64,000 nucleotides of DNA from positions 1-64,000 of the forward strand of contig CAMDGD010000003.1 of the NCBI GenBank assembly GCA_945897785.1, written 5' to 3'. The notes below the pieces were generated by a model. The model did not search any database. It saw only the letters and a program-made list of their open reading frames with translations, and was not told the origin of the DNA. The translations under genes and the position numbers were made by a program. Source of the DNA: Paludibacter jiangxiensis. Its GTDB lineage: Bacteria > Bacteroidota > Bacteroidia > Bacteroidales > Paludibacteraceae. Shown here in pieces: positions 28,661-37,708 of this stretch (its first letter is position 1; every line of letters starts with the position of its first letter).

Positions 28661-28699
28661 AAAAAGCGCACAAAGGAAGAATCCCTTGTGCGCTTTTTA
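28661..28699 (+). terminator. Terminator after the T9SS-linked operon
   Basis: AAAAAGCGCACAA pairs with TTGTGCGCTTTTT with an inner GG/CC, ending in a T-run. Confidence 0.88.
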
Positions 28700-28752
28700 G
28701 TTTATAAGACCTTAATTATTGAAAAGAATAGTCAAGAAAAACGATATTTTGT

Positions 28753-28760
28753 TACTTTTG
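28753..28760 (+). promoter_or_regulatory. -7 box TACTTTTG for the HAD hydrolase
   Basis: Exact TAnnTTTG match, about 28 nt before the ATG at 28789. Confidence 0.6.
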
Positions 28761-28788
28761 CAAGCAAACTCATAAAACAACCAAAAAC

Positions 28789-29400
28789 ATGAAAATATTT
28801 TTGTTCGATTTTGACGGTGTTATTATAGACACCCTTCCTATTGCGGTAGAAGTGTACAATCAACAGATGCAAGCACATGGCATTCAATATCAATTTACCC
28901 CACAAAGCTTTGCCGAACTATTCTTAAACAATTTTCATAAAGGATTATCAGCCGCTATACCCGACGAGACTATTCGAGAAAAAATACTCAAAGAAAAAAA
29001 TGCCGAATACGAAAGAAGAAAGGACGATTTTAGAATCTTTGACGGCATAAAAGACACTTTAGACCAATTGGCTAAAGGCGGAAAAATGATTATTATCTCG
29101 TCTAACGGAACACAATTTATTAATGCTTTATTAAATAGTAGAGGGATAAATTATTTTGACGAAGTACTAGGCGGTGATATAGAGAAAAGCAAGGTAAAGA
29201 AAATTAACTGGCAAAAAGAGAAGTACCCAGATGCCGATATTTATTATATTGGCGACACAACAGGCGATGTAAAAGAAAGTATAGAAACCCAAGTGAAAGC
29301 CGTAGCGGTTAGCTGGGGATTTCATAGCCGAAAAGAGCTTGAAAAAGAAACCCCCGATTATATATTCGATACGCCAAGTGAGCTATTACAACTGCTTTAA
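28789..29400 (+). CDS. HAD-superfamily hydrolase (phosphoglycolate-phosphatase-like)
   Basis: The 203-residue product has HAD motif I FLFDFDGVIIDTLPIA at the N-terminus with both catalytic Asp residues, motif II near MIIISSNGTQF, and motifs III/IV near KVKKINWQKEKYPDADIYYIGDTTGDVKES with the terminal acidic pair. A helical cap lies between motifs I and II. It fits the HAD-IA group that includes phosphoglycolate phosphatase and beta-phosphoglucomutase. The substrate is not determined. Its end overlaps the convergent nadD by 15 nt. Confidence 0.85.
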   Translation: MKIFLFDFDGVIIDTLPIAVEVYNQQMQAHGIQYQFTPQSFAELFLNNFHKGLSAAIPDETIREKILKEKNAEYERRKDDFRIFDGIKDTLDQLAKGGKMIIISSNGTQFINALLNSRGINYFDEVLGGDIEKSKVKKINWQKEKYPDADIYYIGDTTGDVKESIETQVKAVAVSWGFHSRKELEKETPDYIFDTPSELLQLL

Positions 29401-29949
29401 CAAGGCTTTATATACGAAAGGATGCAACCAAGTAGAAGCATCCTTTTTTTGTGCTATTAATTCGCGAATTTCTGTAGATGAAATTGGGAACAATGGAGCT
29501 TCAATTACCTTTACCTGAGGATATTGTTCGTGTAATAGCGCTACATTAAAACCAGTACGGGGATATACTATTATTGCAAAATTAGCCAACAACTGCTCGT
29601 AAGCTTTCCATAAATGAAAAACGGCTAAATTATCAGCACCAATAAGCAAAGTAAATTCCTTATTAGGATACAGTGCGTGTAACTTTTCAAGTGTCTGATG
29701 CGTGTAATTTGGCGTGGGCATCGAAAACTCCACATCACAAGCTTTAAACGAAGGATTATCAGCAATGGCAAAGTTTACCAATTGTAAACGAAAAGCATCG
29801 TCCAGCAAATCGGCTTGTTTTTTTAGTGGATTATGCGGACTAACAACAAACCAGACTTCATCCAAGCCGGCATGAGTCAACAAATAATTTGCTAAAGCCG
29901 TATGCCCAAGATGTATGGGATTGAAAGAACCGAATAATAGACCTATCAT
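29386..29949 (-). CDS. nadD: Nicotinate-nucleotide adenylyltransferase
   Basis: It adenylates nicotinate mononucleotide in NAD synthesis, downstream of NadC. The 187-residue length is normal. The nucleotidyltransferase motif GLLFGSFNPIHLGHTALANY contains the H-x-G-H signature, and LLIGADNLAVFHLWKAYEQLL and the C-terminal ISSTEIRELI (ISST-x-IR motif) complete the family pattern. It lies 6 nt downstream of gmk, so the two are probably cotranscribed. No start other than the ATG at 29949 is likely. Confidence 0.96.
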   Translation of the reverse strand: MIGLLFGSFNPIHLGHTALANYLLTHAGLDEVWFVVSPHNPLKKQADLLDDAFRLQLVNFAIADNPSFKACDVEFSMPTPNYTHQTLEKLHALYPNKEFTLLIGADNLAVFHLWKAYEQLLANFAIIVYPRTGFNVALLHEQYPQVKVIEAPLFPISSTEIRELIAQKKDASTWLHPFVYKALLKQL

Positions 29950-29955
29950 TGTTAG

Positions 29956-30519
29956 TTACAATTTCAAATACGCTTTTATTACTTGTAATGTTTGGGCTTG
30001 AGCTTTCTCTAAATCATCATTTACAATAATGGCATCAAACTTTGGTGCAAAGCTCATCTCCCATGCTGCTTTAGCTACTCGTTCTTCAATAACCTCTGCC
30101 GTATCAGTTTGTCGTATTTCAAGGCGCTCTCTCAAAGCATCTACACTTGGTGGCTGAATAAAAATTGACAACGCATTTTCGCCAAACTGCTGTTTTACAT
30201 TAACACCTCCAACCACATCTAAATCGGCTATAGCTACACTGCCCTTTTGAGCAATTCGTTCTACTTCACTTTTTAGTGTGCCGTAATACCTATCTTTATA
30301 CACTTCTTCGTACTCCAAAAATTCATCATTGGCAATCTTGGCACGAAACTCATCCGGACTTAAAAAATAATACGCTACCCCATCCTTTTCATTCCCTCTA
30401 GGAGGCCTACTGGTAGCCGAAATAGAAAATTCTAACCCCAAATGCTGCGTAAGCAGATAGTTAATTATGGTACTTTTACCAGCACCCGATGGAGCAGAAA
30501 AAATGATTAATCTTGACAT
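29956..30519 (-). CDS. gmk: Guanylate kinase
   Basis: It phosphorylates GMP to GDP using ATP. The start is placed at 30519 (MSRLIIFSAPSGAGKSTII), which gives the normal N-terminus and 187 residues; the frame continues upstream to 30561 but adds only a hydrophobic extension. The P-loop SAPSGAGKST, the GMP-binding ISATSRPPRGNEKDGVAYYF and the YYGTLKSEVERIA segment are typical. nadD follows after 6 nt. Upstream, 199 nt containing a direct repeat separate it from yicC. Confidence 0.96.
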   Translation of the reverse strand: MSRLIIFSAPSGAGKSTIINYLLTQHLGLEFSISATSRPPRGNEKDGVAYYFLSPDEFRAKIANDEFLEYEEVYKDRYYGTLKSEVERIAQKGSVAIADLDVVGGVNVKQQFGENALSIFIQPPSVDALRERLEIRQTDTAEVIEERVAKAAWEMSFAPKFDAIIVNDDLEKAQAQTLQVIKAYLKL

Positions 30520-30603
30520 ATATAAAACGATTAAATATTCGATATAAACAAGCAACAGCAATAAACCCTAAAGCTAAAAAATACAGGTCTACTAATTAAA
30601 ACA

Positions 30604-30704
30604 CAATGCTTATCTTTTGTCTTTGTTCTTGGCTCTAAGAAAACCACAGATTACACAGATTTTCACAGATTAAAATGCAATGCTTATCTTTTGTCTTTGT
30701 TCTT
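30604..30704 (-). repeat. Duplicated 27-nt intergenic repeat between gmk and yicC
   Basis: An identical 27-nt segment (starting CAATGCTTATCTTTTGTC) is present at 30604-30630 and 30678-30704, an offset of 74 nt. The spacer contains three CACAGATT words. Degenerate relatives occur near 35253-35285 and 51204-51240. Confidence 0.8.
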
Positions 30705-30718
30705 TTATCTTGACTTTA

Positions 30719-31594
30719 TCAAAGCACATTCAACACCTGTTCTTTTATTTGCTCCAGTTCGTCTTTCATCAACACCACCAATTTTTGCATTTCGCTATGG
30801 TTTGATTTTGAGCCTAGTGTATTTATTTCGCGACCAATTTCTTGTGCAATGAACCCAAGCTTTTTCCCCACAGCACCCTCTTCATCCATCGTTTGTAAGA
30901 AATACGACAAATGATTGGCTAAACGCACTTTCTCCTCATTTACATCCAGTTTTTCTATGTAAAAAATCAATTCTTGTTCAAAACGGTTTTTGTCATAATC
31001 AACTTTTTCACCCAACGCCAGCAAATTGTCACGCAATCGCGATTTCACTTTTTCTATCCGTTCCGATTCGTATGTTTCTATTTTAAACGCAAATTGTTGA
31101 ATACTGGCAATTTTCTCTTTAAAAACTAATGCCAAGGAATTTCCCTCTTGAATCCGAAATGCATTAAACTGATCGATAGCCGCATCGATAATCTTTTTCA
31201 CCTCTTCCCATTCATCTTCGTCCACTTCTTGCATCTCTGCCTTTAAAGCGTCAGGCATACGCAATAACACGGAGAACCAATCGGCCGGCACAGGCACACC
31301 CATGCTATCTGCCAAATCGGAAATTTGCTTGTAATACCCCTCAACAACAGATTGATTGATTAGGGTAACACTTTCTTTTCCTGAATTATCAATATACAAA
31401 GCAAAATCGATTTTTCCTCGTCCCAATTGTTGGGCTAAAACATTTCGAATTTCTATATCTTTTTCGCGGTATAAGCTACAAATACGGGTAGATAAATCTA
31501 GTTGTTTACTGTTTAGCGATTTTATTTCAACGGTAATTTTTTTATTGGAGATTTCGGCAGAGGCTTTACCAAAGCCAGTCATTGATTGAACCAT
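30719..31594 (-). CDS. yicC: YicC family endoribonuclease
   Basis: The 291-residue product begins with the conserved MVQSMTGFGKAS and continues with VEIKSLNSKQLDLSTRIC. Its C-terminal half is highly helical and ends in the family motif KKLGFIAQEIGREINTLGSKSN. YicC proteins are manganese-dependent endoribonucleases involved in RNA turnover. The length is standard. A -7 box at 31655-31662 serves the gene. Its stop codon directly abuts the 27-nt repeat at 30678-30704. Confidence 0.93.
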   Translation of the reverse strand: MVQSMTGFGKASAEISNKKITVEIKSLNSKQLDLSTRICSLYREKDIEIRNVLAQQLGRGKIDFALYIDNSGKESVTLINQSVVEGYYKQISDLADSMGVPVPADWFSVLLRMPDALKAEMQEVDEDEWEEVKKIIDAAIDQFNAFRIQEGNSLALVFKEKIASIQQFAFKIETYESERIEKVKSRLRDNLLALGEKVDYDKNRFEQELIFYIEKLDVNEEKVRLANHLSYFLQTMDEEGAVGKKLGFIAQEIGREINTLGSKSNHSEMQKLVVLMKDELEQIKEQVLNVL

Positions 31595-31654
31595 ACTATT
31601 ATTTACAATTAAACTAGTTACAATTTACGATTAAAAAAAATCGCATTAACACTG

Positions 31655-31662
31655 CAAATTTA
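31655..31662 (-). promoter_or_regulatory. -7 box TAAATTTG for yicC
   Basis: Exact TAnnTTTG match on the minus strand, about 60 nt upstream of the ATG at 31594. Confidence 0.55.
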
Positions 31663-31696
31663 CATTTTTTTATTCGTAAGCTTGGTTTAAATATAG

Positions 31697-31704
31697 TACT
31701 TTTG
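31697..31704 (+). promoter_or_regulatory. -7 box TACTTTTG for tsaB
   Basis: Exact TAnnTTTG match, divergent from the yicC promoter and about 92 nt upstream of the tsaB ATG. Confidence 0.55.
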
Positions 31705-31796
31705 TAAACTATGAGTTTAGACGGCTTAGCTTACATTATACCCTTTTATATATTTAACTTGCAAATTACAACTCGTCTAATCGTAAATACCCTTTC

Positions 31797-32492
31797 ATGG
31801 CTGTAATTTTAAGCATCGAAACCTCCACCTCTGTTTGCTCTGTTGCCTTATCGAAAGACGGCGATTGCTTGGTCGAAAAAACTCATTACGATGGACCATC
31901 GCACGCGACAAAATTACCCGTTTTTATTAAAGAAATGCTCGATTTTGCCGCAGTTAAAAACTTAAGTCCGGATGCAATAGCCGTTAGTTGCGGACCTGGT
32001 TCTTATACTGGTTTGCGGATTGGTGTTTCTACAGCTAAAGGCTTGTGTTTTGGTTATGACATACCCCTAATTGCCATCAATACACTCCAAATAATGGCGT
32101 CAACAGTAATTCAAAACCAACAAGTGGATGCAAACACAATACTTTGTCCCATGATTGATGCCCGAAGAATGGAAGTATATACTGCTTTTTTCAATAATCA
32201 ACTTGAAACAGTACGAAAAACTTCGGCCGATATTATTGAAGAAAACAGCTACGATGAGCAATTAAACAAGCAAACCGTATTATTTTTTGGTAATGGAGCC
32301 GAAAAATGCAAAACCACACTTAAGCACTCAAATGCAGTATTTTTAAACGATATACATCCTATCGCAAAAAATATGATTACCTTAGCCGAAGCATCTTTCA
32401 AAACAAAAATATTTGAAGATGTGGCATATTTTGAACCCTTCTACTTAAAAGAATTTGTGGCTACCACAGCTAAAGAGAAGTTGAAAAATTAA
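31797..32492 (+). CDS. tsaB: tRNA threonylcarbamoyladenosine biosynthesis protein TsaB
   Basis: TsaB is the regulatory partner of TsaD in the complex that places t6A at position 37 of ANN-decoding tRNAs. The 231-residue product shows ILSIETSTSVCSVALSKDG at the N-terminus, the HATKLPVFIKEML segment and AVSCGPGSYTGLRIGVSTAKGL, all family signatures. The ASKHA fold lacks the metal-binding His residues of TsaD. It is followed after 67 nt by the DUF4290 gene. Confidence 0.95.
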   Translation: MAVILSIETSTSVCSVALSKDGDCLVEKTHYDGPSHATKLPVFIKEMLDFAAVKNLSPDAIAVSCGPGSYTGLRIGVSTAKGLCFGYDIPLIAINTLQIMASTVIQNQQVDANTILCPMIDARRMEVYTAFFNNQLETVRKTSADIIEENSYDEQLNKQTVLFFGNGAEKCKTTLKHSNAVFLNDIHPIAKNMITLAEASFKTKIFEDVAYFEPFYLKEFVATTAKEKLKN

Positions 32493-32559
32493 CAGTTATA
32501 AATTAAAAAAAAGTCCTTTGTGTTTATAGTAGCACAGGGACAAATTGGCAAATTATTTT

Positions 32560-33183
32560 ATGGAATATTCAAAAAGAACTGATCTTATTCTACCGGAATA
32601 CGGTCGCAATATTCAACAAATGGTTGATCACTGTGTATGCATTGAAGACCGTGAAGCACGCACGCAATGTGCGCAAACCATTATCAATATAATGGGCAAT
32701 ATGTTTCCTTACCTTCGAGATGTAAACGACTTTAAACACAAGCTTTGGGATCACTTAGCAATAATGTCTGATTTTAAACTCGATATTGACTATCCGTACG
32801 AAGTGTACAAGAAAGAGAACCTTCAAAGCAAACCGGATCACATTCCCTACAAAAATTCCCGTATAAAATACATGCATTATGGCCGTACGCTTGAACAAAT
32901 GATAGAAAGAGCCATCGATTATCCGGAGGGAGAAGAAAAAAATCAGCTACTATTACTGATAGCCAACCACATGAAAAAATGTTTTCTTACTTGGAACAAA
33001 GAATCGGTTAGCGATGAAAAAATCTTTAAAGACCTAAACGAACTATCTAACGGAAAGCTCAATTTAAATCAAGACCTGCTAAAACTGATTGAATCGAAAG
33101 ATATTTTGAGTCGTAACAAACCCAAAAACAACAAAACAAACAGCAACAATACAAATAACAAAAAAAACAACGGAAGAAAGTAA
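32560..33183 (+). CDS. DUF4290 domain-containing protein
   Basis: The start is placed at the ATG at 32560 (MEYSKRTDLILPEYGRNIQQ). A TTG at 32545 would add five residues. The 207-residue product matches the DUF4290 family, conserved in Bacteroidota and commonly found just upstream of murA, as here. The body is helical, with the signatures LPEYGRNIQQMVDHC and MGNMFPYLRDVNDFKHKLWDHL. The tail is a low-complexity Asn/Lys-rich stretch (about residues 187-207). The function is unknown. murA follows after 53 nt. Confidence 0.85.
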   Translation: MEYSKRTDLILPEYGRNIQQMVDHCVCIEDREARTQCAQTIINIMGNMFPYLRDVNDFKHKLWDHLAIMSDFKLDIDYPYEVYKKENLQSKPDHIPYKNSRIKYMHYGRTLEQMIERAIDYPEGEEKNQLLLLIANHMKKCFLTWNKESVSDEKIFKDLNELSNGKLNLNQDLLKLIESKDILSRNKPKNNKTNSNNTNNKKNNGRK

Positions 33184-33236
33184 TTCATCGTGCCAACTTG
33201 CCAATGAATTTTCATTTTTCATTATATAATTAAAGA

Positions 33237-34544
33237 ATGGCATCATTTGTAATCGAAGGCGGACAACGCTTACAAGGAGAAATCAAGGTTCAAGGAGCAA
33301 AAAATGAAGTGCTTCAAATTATATGTGCTACCCTACTTAGCGACGAAGCTATCACGGTAGAAAACATTCCCGATATTTTGGATGTAAACAACCTTATTCA
33401 ACTTTTGCGGGATATGGGTGTTACTGTAACTAAACTAAACGACAACGACTATATCTTTCAAGCCAAAAAGGTAAATCTGGATTACCTGAATAGTGCAGAT
33501 TTTTTCAAAAAAAGCGCTGCTTTGCGTGGCTCGGTTATGATAGTTGGTCCACTTGTGGCTCGCTTCGGACAAGCCATTATTCCTAAACCGGGAGGCGATA
33601 AAATTGGTCGCCGACGGTTGGATACACACTTTGAAGGCATACAAAAACTGGGTGCTACCTTTACCTACAATCCTGATAAACAACGATACGATATTAAAGC
33701 CAACAAGCTGAAAGGGTGTTATATGTTATTGGATGAAGCATCTGTAACGGGAACTGCCAATATTGTAATGGCAGCAGTGCTTGCCGAAGGAACAACGACC
33801 ATTTACAATGCCGCTTGCGAACCTTACTTACAACAACTTTGCAAGATGCTTAACTCCATGGGATCCAACATTTCCGGGATTGGCTCAAACTTAATTACTA
33901 TAGAAGGGGTAACAACCTTAGGCGGATGCAAACACCGCATTTTGCCTGATATGATTGAAGTAGGTTCGTTTATTGGTTTAGCAGCCATGACGGGATCCGA
34001 AATTACCATAAAAAATGTTGGGTACGAACACTTGGGTGTTATTCCACAAAGCTTTAAGCGCTTAGGTATACAAATGGAACTTAAAGGCGACGATTTGTTT
34101 ATCCCACAACAAGATTCGTACACCATCGAAAGTTTTATCGACGGGTCCATAATGACCATTGCCGATGCCCCTTGGCCGGGATTAACCCCTGACTTATTAA
34201 GCGTATTGCTGGTTACCGCTACAAAAGCCAAAGGCAGTGTGCTTATACACCAGAAAATGTTTGAAAGTCGCCTTTTCTTTGTCGATAAACTCATTGACAT
34301 GGGCGCCCAAATTATACTCTGCGACCCACACCGCTGTACAGTTATCGGGTTGGGCGATCAGTTTAAACTACGGCCTGCCAAAATGAGTTCTCCGGATATC
34401 AGAGCGGGTATAGCCCTACTTATTGCAGCCCTTTGTGCCGACGGTACTTCTACCATCGAAAACATAGAACAAATAGATCGCGGCTATCAAGATATAGATA
34501 AGCGCTTACAAGGCTTAGGAGCTAAAATTGTGCGGAAAGAATAA
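33237..34544 (+). CDS. murA: UDP-N-acetylglucosamine 1-carboxyvinyltransferase (Asp-type active site)
   Basis: It transfers enolpyruvate from PEP to UDP-GlcNAc, the first committed step of peptidoglycan synthesis. The 435-residue length is normal. Motifs are VQGAKNEVLQIICATLL (K22, N23), ALRGSVMIVGPLVARFG and the active-site loop PKPGGDKIGRRRLDTHFEGI. The catalytic Cys of the enterobacterial enzyme (PGGC) is replaced by Asp121 (codon GAT at 33597). In other bacteria this substitution keeps activity but prevents covalent attack by fosfomycin. Ferritin follows after 34 nt. Confidence 0.96.
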   Translation: MASFVIEGGQRLQGEIKVQGAKNEVLQIICATLLSDEAITVENIPDILDVNNLIQLLRDMGVTVTKLNDNDYIFQAKKVNLDYLNSADFFKKSAALRGSVMIVGPLVARFGQAIIPKPGGDKIGRRRLDTHFEGIQKLGATFTYNPDKQRYDIKANKLKGCYMLLDEASVTGTANIVMAAVLAEGTTTIYNAACEPYLQQLCKMLNSMGSNISGIGSNLITIEGVTTLGGCKHRILPDMIEVGSFIGLAAMTGSEITIKNVGYEHLGVIPQSFKRLGIQMELKGDDLFIPQQDSYTIESFIDGSIMTIADAPWPGLTPDLLSVLLVTATKAKGSVLIHQKMFESRLFFVDKLIDMGAQIILCDPHRCTVIGLGDQFKLRPAKMSSPDIRAGIALLIAALCADGTSTIENIEQIDRGYQDIDKRLQGLGAKIVRKE

Positions 34545-34578
34545 TAACTTTACATAACCATTTTAAAAACTAAAGATT

Positions 34579-35100
34579 ATGAAGATTAACAAAAATGTAG
34601 AAGAGATTCTCAACAAACAAATAACTGCTGAATTATGGTCGGCTTATTTGTATCTATCTATGTCAGCTTGGTGCGAAACCAAAGGATTAAAGGGTTTTGC
34701 AAATTGGATGCGTATTCAGTTTCAGGAAGAAACAACACATGCACTTAAAATTTATGATTATGTATTAAGTCGTTCAGGTGAAATAAAACTAGCACCAATA
34801 ACTGAAGTAGAAAATTCATGGAATAATCTGTTACATGTTTTTGAAGAAACATACAAACACGAATGTTTAGTAACGGATATGATAGCCAAATGTTATGAAG
34901 TAGCGGTATCTGAGAAAGACCACGCTACAGCATCTATGCTTCAATGGTTTATTAACGAACAAACAGAAGAAGAAAGCAATGTCTTGGAGATAATTGACCA
35001 ACTGAAACTTGTAGGCGAAAAAGGCGAAGGTATTTACCTTCTTGACAAAGAATTAGCCACACGCGTTTTTGTTGACGCTACACAAAATGGGGCTAACTAA
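34579..35100 (+). CDS. ftnA: Ferritin (non-haem)
   Basis: This iron-storage protein forms 24-subunit shells with a ferroxidase centre. The 173-residue product shows the ferritin four-helix pattern: LNKQITAELWSAYLYLSMSAWCE with the first ferroxidase Glu, FANWMRIQFQEETTHALKIYDYVL with the E-x-x-H motif, and INEQTEEESNVLEIIDQLKLVG in the last long helix. The start gives the usual N-terminus. It ends before a strong hairpin at 35219-35252. Confidence 0.95.
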   Translation: MKINKNVEEILNKQITAELWSAYLYLSMSAWCETKGLKGFANWMRIQFQEETTHALKIYDYVLSRSGEIKLAPITEVENSWNNLLHVFEETYKHECLVTDMIAKCYEVAVSEKDHATASMLQWFINEQTEEESNVLEIIDQLKLVGEKGEGIYLLDKELATRVFVDATQNGAN

Positions 35101-35218
35101 TAGGTTTCTTTGTTGGCTAAGGCTTTTCTGCAACGCGCTCAATACCATTAAGTTGAGATAATTATTTATCTGCATATTTGCTTCTAGATAGAATACCCAA
35201 ATTATAAAATGAAGAATA

Positions 35219-35252
35219 AAAAAATCCGTCTGTTAAAGCAGACGGATTTTTT
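35219..35252. terminator. Bidirectional terminator between ferritin and cca
   Basis: AAATCCGTCTG pairs with CAGACGGATTT around TTAAAG, with A-rich and T-rich flanks, between convergent genes. Confidence 0.88.
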
Positions 35253-35257
35253 TGTCT

Positions 35258-36685
35258 TTACTCTTTTGTCTTGGCTCTTGACTCTATAAAAAAGCCCATT
35301 TCCCTAGCTTTCAACAACATAAAATTATAAGCTGCATCATAATCGTTAGGAATAACTCCGTCTAAAATTGCCTCTTTAATATGCGATTTAAGTTCGCCCA
35401 CCTGCGCACAAGGGCTTAAATTAAAGGTTTGCATAATCAACTCGCCTGAGATAGGTGGTTGAAAATTACGCACACGGTCCTTCTCTTCAATAGCCTTTAG
35501 TTTAGTACGCACTAAGCTAAAATTAGCAAGGTACTTTTTCACTTTATCGGCATTTTTCGAGGTAATATCAGCTTCGCAAAGCATCATCAGCTTTTCTATA
35601 TCATCACCGGCTTCAAACAATAAACGGCGTACGGCAGAATCGGTTATTTCATCTTCACTCAACACAATAGGTCGCATGTGCAATGAAACCATCTTTTGCA
35701 CAAACTTCATTTTCTCATTCATAGGCAATTTCATCCGTCTAAAAATTACCGGTATCATTTTTTCTCCAATAAAATTATGATTATGAAAAGTCCAACCCAA
35801 ACGGCTATCATACTTTCTGGTTTTAGGCTTTCCAATATCGTGAAATAAGGCAGCCCACCGCAACCACAAATCATCGGTGTGCTTGGCCAAATTATCCAGC
35901 ACCGTTAGTGTGTGTCTAAAATTATCTTTATGCCCTCTACCCTCTTTTGTTTCAACACCCTTTAATGCATATAACTCCGGAATAATAAGCTTCAATAATC
36001 CGCAGGCTTCAAGTAATTCAAAACCAATGCTTGGAGTATCTACGAGCATCATCTTATTTAACTCATCTACAATTCTTTCTTTAGAAATTATTTCAATACG
36101 GTCTCTATTACGACTTATAGCATCAAAGGAATTTTCTTCAATATAAAAGCCCAACTGAGCAGCAAAACGCACTGCTCGCATCATCCGTAATGGATCATCG
36201 CTAAAAGTAATATCCGGATTGAGAGGAGTACGTATAATTCTATTTTTTAAATCAGAAACGCCATTAAATGGATCGATTAATTCACCGTACCGTTCTTTGT
36301 TCAAACAAATAGCTAGTGCATTGATGGTAAAATCGCGCCGATTCTGATCATCCTCTAGCGAACCATCTTCAACAATAGGCTTTCTACTATCGCTACGATA
36401 GGATTCTTTTCTGGCACCAACAAATTCGATGTCCAAATCCTTATACTTTACTTGAGCCGTACCATAATTTTTAAACACAGCCAAGTGGGTGTGCTTACCT
36501 AATTGCTCTGCTACGGCAGATGCTAACTCAATACCGCTACCAACAACAACAATATCAATATCTTTAGATACTCTTGTTAATAATATATCGCGCACAAAAC
36601 CACCTATAACAAAACAGGATTGATGTTTTGCATCAGCAATAGTAGAAATCACTTTAAAAACGGGATTTTGAAGAAATGCTTTCAT
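35258..36685 (-). CDS. cca: CCA tRNA nucleotidyltransferase with HD domain
   Basis: It adds or repairs the 3' CCA of tRNA. The 475-residue product has the class II nucleotidyltransferase head, with CFVIGGFVRDILLTRVSKDIDIVVVG (G-G-x-V-R-D and the D-x-D metal pair), the RRDFTINALAI motif and the basic DPLRMMRAVRFAAQLGF region. An HD phosphohydrolase domain follows at about residues 250-360 (LRWAALFHDIGKPKTR). The last residues ESRAKTKE are encoded inside a short repeat element that recurs intergenically, so the natural C-terminus may have been altered. A -7 box lies at 36705-36712. Confidence 0.95.
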   Translation of the reverse strand: MKAFLQNPVFKVISTIADAKHQSCFVIGGFVRDILLTRVSKDIDIVVVGSGIELASAVAEQLGKHTHLAVFKNYGTAQVKYKDLDIEFVGARKESYRSDSRKPIVEDGSLEDDQNRRDFTINALAICLNKERYGELIDPFNGVSDLKNRIIRTPLNPDITFSDDPLRMMRAVRFAAQLGFYIEENSFDAISRNRDRIEIISKERIVDELNKMMLVDTPSIGFELLEACGLLKLIIPELYALKGVETKEGRGHKDNFRHTLTVLDNLAKHTDDLWLRWAALFHDIGKPKTRKYDSRLGWTFHNHNFIGEKMIPVIFRRMKLPMNEKMKFVQKMVSLHMRPIVLSEDEITDSAVRRLLFEAGDDIEKLMMLCEADITSKNADKVKKYLANFSLVRTKLKAIEEKDRVRNFQPPISGELIMQTFNLSPCAQVGELKSHIKEAILDGVIPNDYDAAYNFMLLKAREMGFFIESRAKTKE

Positions 36686-36704
36686 GAAAAAAACAATAAT
36701 TACA

Positions 36705-36712
36705 CAAAGGTA
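36705..36712 (-). promoter_or_regulatory. -7 box TACCTTTG for cca
   Basis: Exact TAnnTTTG match on the minus strand, about 20 nt upstream of the ATG at 36685, giving a very short leader. Confidence 0.6.
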
Positions 36713-36817
36713 TAGCTTTTAAGCCAATAAACCGAAAGAGCCCATGTTGAAAAAAATATAGCTATTTCATTTTTTTCATCAACGAAAAATGCGTATTTTG
36801 CATCTAATAAAAATCAA

Positions 36818-37702
36818 ATGGTGATGAAAATTAACTTACTGATACTCTTAATTATAACGGGTATTGCATATGGATGTGGGCCAAGAAAACTTAGTGAAAA
36901 AGAATTGGCCGAGATTCATTTACAAAAAACTGACAGCCTGTTTAACAAAGAGGCATATAATGCAGCAAAACTGCATATAGAGAGCATTCACACACAATAC
37001 CCCAAAGAAATTGCCGTACGCAAAAAAGCCAATAGCATTTTATATAGTATCGAACTAATTGAATACAAAAGAAATTTGATTTATGCCGACAGTGTAATAA
37101 GAATTAAACAAAAAGAGTTGGATTCGATAACCAAAATTTTTCGTTTTGAAAAAAACAACCAATACCAAACTATTGGAAATTATGTATATAAACACCAGAT
37201 AACGGAGTACAACCCCACCGGTACATACATAAAAGCCTTTGTTGATGAAAATGGTTTGTTTTACTTATCCAGCCATTACTGTGGGACTTATCCAATTAAC
37301 CATTTCGTTACCCGTTTTAATATAAAAGATGTGTATGCCGAAACAGATACCGTAACACAAGAAGGCTTTAACCATAGCTTTACCGACAACGACAAGTACT
37401 TTGAACGGGTAATATACAAAAGTGAAGCAAACAAAGATATTGGCACACTAATACAACAAAATAGTGGCAAGACAATTGTTGTAACACTTCAAGGAAAAAA
37501 AAAGAAATATACTTTTTGGCTAAGTACAAACGAGAAAAAAGCGATTACTGAAGCCTACAATTTAGCTGTTGTACTTGGTGATTTTAAAAATTTGGAGCGA
37601 ATTATTGATGTTTCTAAAAAGAAAATTATATTTTTGGAGAATATTATACAGACAGACCTAAAAAAAGATACAACACAAAAAACAAAAAAACCTCTAAAAT
37701 AA
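36818..37702 (+). CDS. Predicted lipoprotein of unknown function
   Basis: The 294-residue product has a lipoprotein signal peptide with lipobox AYGCG near residue 20, preceded by LLILLIITGI. The start may be the first ATG or the third codon, also ATG. The mature part begins with a TPR-like helical pair (QKTDSLFNKEAYNAAKLHIESI), then a coiled segment, then a beta-rich domain (about 110-250) and a Lys-rich tail. I recognise no family. The thioredoxin-like gene follows after 6 nt, so the two form an operon and may act together at the envelope. Confidence 0.75.
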   Translation: MVMKINLLILLIITGIAYGCGPRKLSEKELAEIHLQKTDSLFNKEAYNAAKLHIESIHTQYPKEIAVRKKANSILYSIELIEYKRNLIYADSVIRIKQKELDSITKIFRFEKNNQYQTIGNYVYKHQITEYNPTGTYIKAFVDENGLFYLSSHYCGTYPINHFVTRFNIKDVYAETDTVTQEGFNHSFTDNDKYFERVIYKSEANKDIGTLIQQNSGKTIVVTLQGKKKKYTFWLSTNEKKAITEAYNLAVVLGDFKNLERIIDVSKKKIIFLENIIQTDLKKDTTQKTKKPLK

Positions 37703-37708
37703 ACACTA

